Shown: positions 62,312 through 64,000 of the stretch, piece after piece | Layout of the letters: every line of letters begins with the position of its first letter | Numbering within the stretch: position 1 is the first letter of the stretch | Assembly: GCA_963377175.1 (NCBI GenBank) | Contig: CAUJNA010003794.1 | Span: 1,199,167 to 1,263,166, forward strand | DNA: 64,000 bases | Direction of reading: 5' to 3' | DNA from: Effrenium voratum | Lineage: Eukaryota; Sar; Dinophyceae; Suessiales; Symbiodiniaceae | Position numbers and translations under genes: made by a program | Notes under the pieces: model-generated | What the model saw: only the letters and a program-made list of their open reading frames with translations | Databases searched by the model: none | What the model was told of the DNA's origin: nothing

Positions 62312-62699
62312 GTGTCCATTTGGGGGGGGGCTGGGGAACTCTTGGTTAAAGCGTGGGTTGGCCCAACCTAAAGGAAGTGCACCTGGTGGCTGTTGAGTGG
62401 GGAACAAGTTGGTTGAGGGTCCAGGAAACTGGGCTGCTTTTAGATCCCCCGCAAAAAGTGACTCACTTTTTGTGGGGCAAAAGTTCGGAAACTACCACTA
62501 AGCACTAAGGCCAAAAAGCTGAGGGGATGGCTGGGAACCGCCAAGGAAATGTCAATTGCTTGCGGTTGTCCGCCGACATTGCTCGGCGTGTCGGATACTT
62601 ACTAGAGGATAGAGGATAACCCCCCCCCTAACCCCCCCGCCCGACGTCTATTACGTAGGTTTTTGGGGGGTGGGGGGGGGTGGGTCCCCGACGTACCGC

Positions 62700-62885
62700 G
62701 CGGCAATTTGATGACGTTCCACTAAACGTAGTCTTCGGGGAGCCGGTGTCGCAAAACAGGGGTCCCAGGCTCGATTCCCCCTGCCGGCTTTTTTGCTGGC
62801 TTGGGCTTCCTGCATCCGTTTGCCGAAAATCTGGAAAAACTCAATGTTTTTGGACGTCCTCTTTGCGAAAACGCTGGAAAAACCG
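62700..62885 (-). CDS. Minus-strand exon-like island beside the ATAC array
   Basis: The frame reads SVFAKRTSKNIEFFQIFGKR, then MQEAQASKKAGRGNRAWDPC and RRLRLVERHQIAARYVGD. It is basic and helix-rich. A second minus frame is open as well. The stretch includes the tRNA-like hairpin at 62741-62787, which weakens the case for coding. Confidence 0.38.
62741..62787 (+). other. tRNA-like hairpin fragment
   Basis: GCCGG at 62741 can pair with CCGGC at 62783, and CAGGGG with CCCCTG inside it. The loop contains GGCTCGATTCC, close to a T-loop. There is no D arm or anticodon stem, so it is at best a decayed or truncated tRNA-like sequence. Confidence 0.3.
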
Positions 62886-62907
62886 TGTTTTTTTTTGCGG
62901 GAAATAC

Positions 62908-63099
62908 ATACATACATGCATGAATGCATGCATGCATACATACATACATACATACATTTCATACATACATTACACACAAACATACATACATACATACATA
63001 CATACATACATGCATGCATGCATACATACATACATACATGCATACATGCATTACATACATACCTACCTACCTACCTACATACATACATACATACATACA

Positions 63100-63130
<31 letters not shown>

Positions 63131-63160
63131 CATACATACATACATACATACATACATACA

Positions 63161-63191
<31 letters not shown>

Positions 63192-63226
63192 CATACCTAC
63201 TTACATACCTACATTACGTACGTACA

Positions 63227-63257
<31 letters not shown>

Positions 63258-63332
63258 CATACATACATACATACATACATACATACATACATACATACAT
63301 ACATACATACATACATTACAAACATACATACA

Positions 63333-63363
<31 letters not shown>

Positions 63364-63733
63364 CATACATACATACATACATACATACATACATTACAAT
63401 TACATACATTACATACATTACAATAACAATTACATAACATTAACAAATTACATTTACTTACATACAAACGACAATACATACAGCGTACAAACATTATCAT
63501 TACATTACAATTACACTTACATGGACATAGACATGACATACATTACAATACATTACAACATGACAAACATTACAAAACATTACATACATACATGCATTAC
63601 CATACATACATACTACAATACATACATACATACGATACATACAATACATACATACATACCATAACATACATACATACAAACCTACATTACATACATACAT
63701 CATTACAAGACATACATTACATACATACATACA

Positions 63734-63764
<31 letters not shown>

Positions 63765-63880
63765 CATACATACATACATACATACATACATACATACATA
63801 CATACATACATGAATAATACATACATACATACATACGTACGTACGTACGTACGTACATACATACATACATACATAAATCC
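62908..63880. repeat. (ATAC)n array, about 1 kb
   Basis: Near-continuous CATA units broken at intervals by single extra T (CATTACATAC), CATGCATG, CCTACCTA and CGTACGTA blocks. Between 63400 and 63720 it degrades to irregular TTACA-rich DNA and then resumes. The Tyr-Ile-His-Thr frames are artefacts. Confidence 0.96.
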
Positions 63881-64000
63881 GCCGACCCTTTCTCTAAAAA
63901 GGGGAGGCGCACGGGAAGGGTAGTTGGCGCATAAGTATATCCAAAGTTTCATCCTCATCAGCATCAGCAGCTGCAGCTACGATAAATGTTATCGTCACGG

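Noticed and set aside
62651..63964. Long Tyr-Ile-His-Thr and Met-Tyr-Val-Cys frames
   Set aside because: Products of the (ATAC)n array; all frames are open because the unit lacks stops.
1..64000. Exact dinoflagellate spliced-leader sequence or relict tandem leaders
   Set aside because: I looked for the CCATTTTGGCTCAAG core on both strands and found no match.

Overview
The window looks like nuclear DNA of a eukaryote with a large, repeat-rich genome and very small exons, most likely a dinoflagellate. This is inference. What I see: there are no operons or ribosome-binding sites; coding-like islands are 40-300 bp with G/C-biased third codon positions; many islands are flanked by AG acceptors and by GT, GC or GA donors (GA and GC donors are known in dinoflagellates); there are dozens of short inverted-repeat elements, long microsatellites, and a degraded TTTAGGG-like tract. 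I found no rRNA, no intact tRNA, no full-length transposase or reverse transcriptase, no CRISPR array, and no exact dinoflagellate spliced-leader sequence.

Left third (1-25 kb): the best-identified gene is a histidine phosphatase (phosphoglycerate-mutase superfamily) on the minus strand. Six exons run from the start codon at 11617 to about 284, and the gene leaves the window on the left. Its third exon abuts a 0.6 kb (GGGGT)n array. Divergent from it, a plus-strand gene has exons at 12.44, 12.99 and 13.30-13.53 kb. Further minus-strand islands at 13.6, 22.1, 22.4 and 23.0 kb are helix-rich and unidentified.

Middle (25-50 kb): there is a two-exon plus-strand segment at 25.2-25.5 kb. A plus-strand set lies at 29.6-31.7 kb. 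A divergent pair of genes meets at 34.4-34.5 kb, with a minus-strand start at 34424 and plus-strand exons from 34523. Other items are an AP2-like minus-strand exon (36.9-37.1 kb), a minus-strand exon pair at 38.2-38.75 kb, a three-exon minus-strand set at 44.7-45.4 kb, and a plus-strand set at 46.4-47.9 kb.

Right part (50-64 kb): many plus-strand islands, including a 50.1-50.4 kb exon pair, a terminal exon at 50.65-50.79 kb, a 242-codon open frame at 55.6-56.3 kb, and exons up to 62.3 kb. The window ends in about 1 kb of (ATAC)n.

Main observation: about 20 families of short (80-140 bp), mostly inverted-repeat elements fill the space between islands. Several families carry splice-like ends (GT, GC or GA at one end and AG at the other). 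In several places removing the element joins two open frames in phase: 10255-10361, 25296-25387, 34601-34679 and 50197-50327. I interpret these as introner-type elements that make introns. Exon calls come from reading frames, codon bias and splice motifs only, so many strand and boundary choices are tentative.
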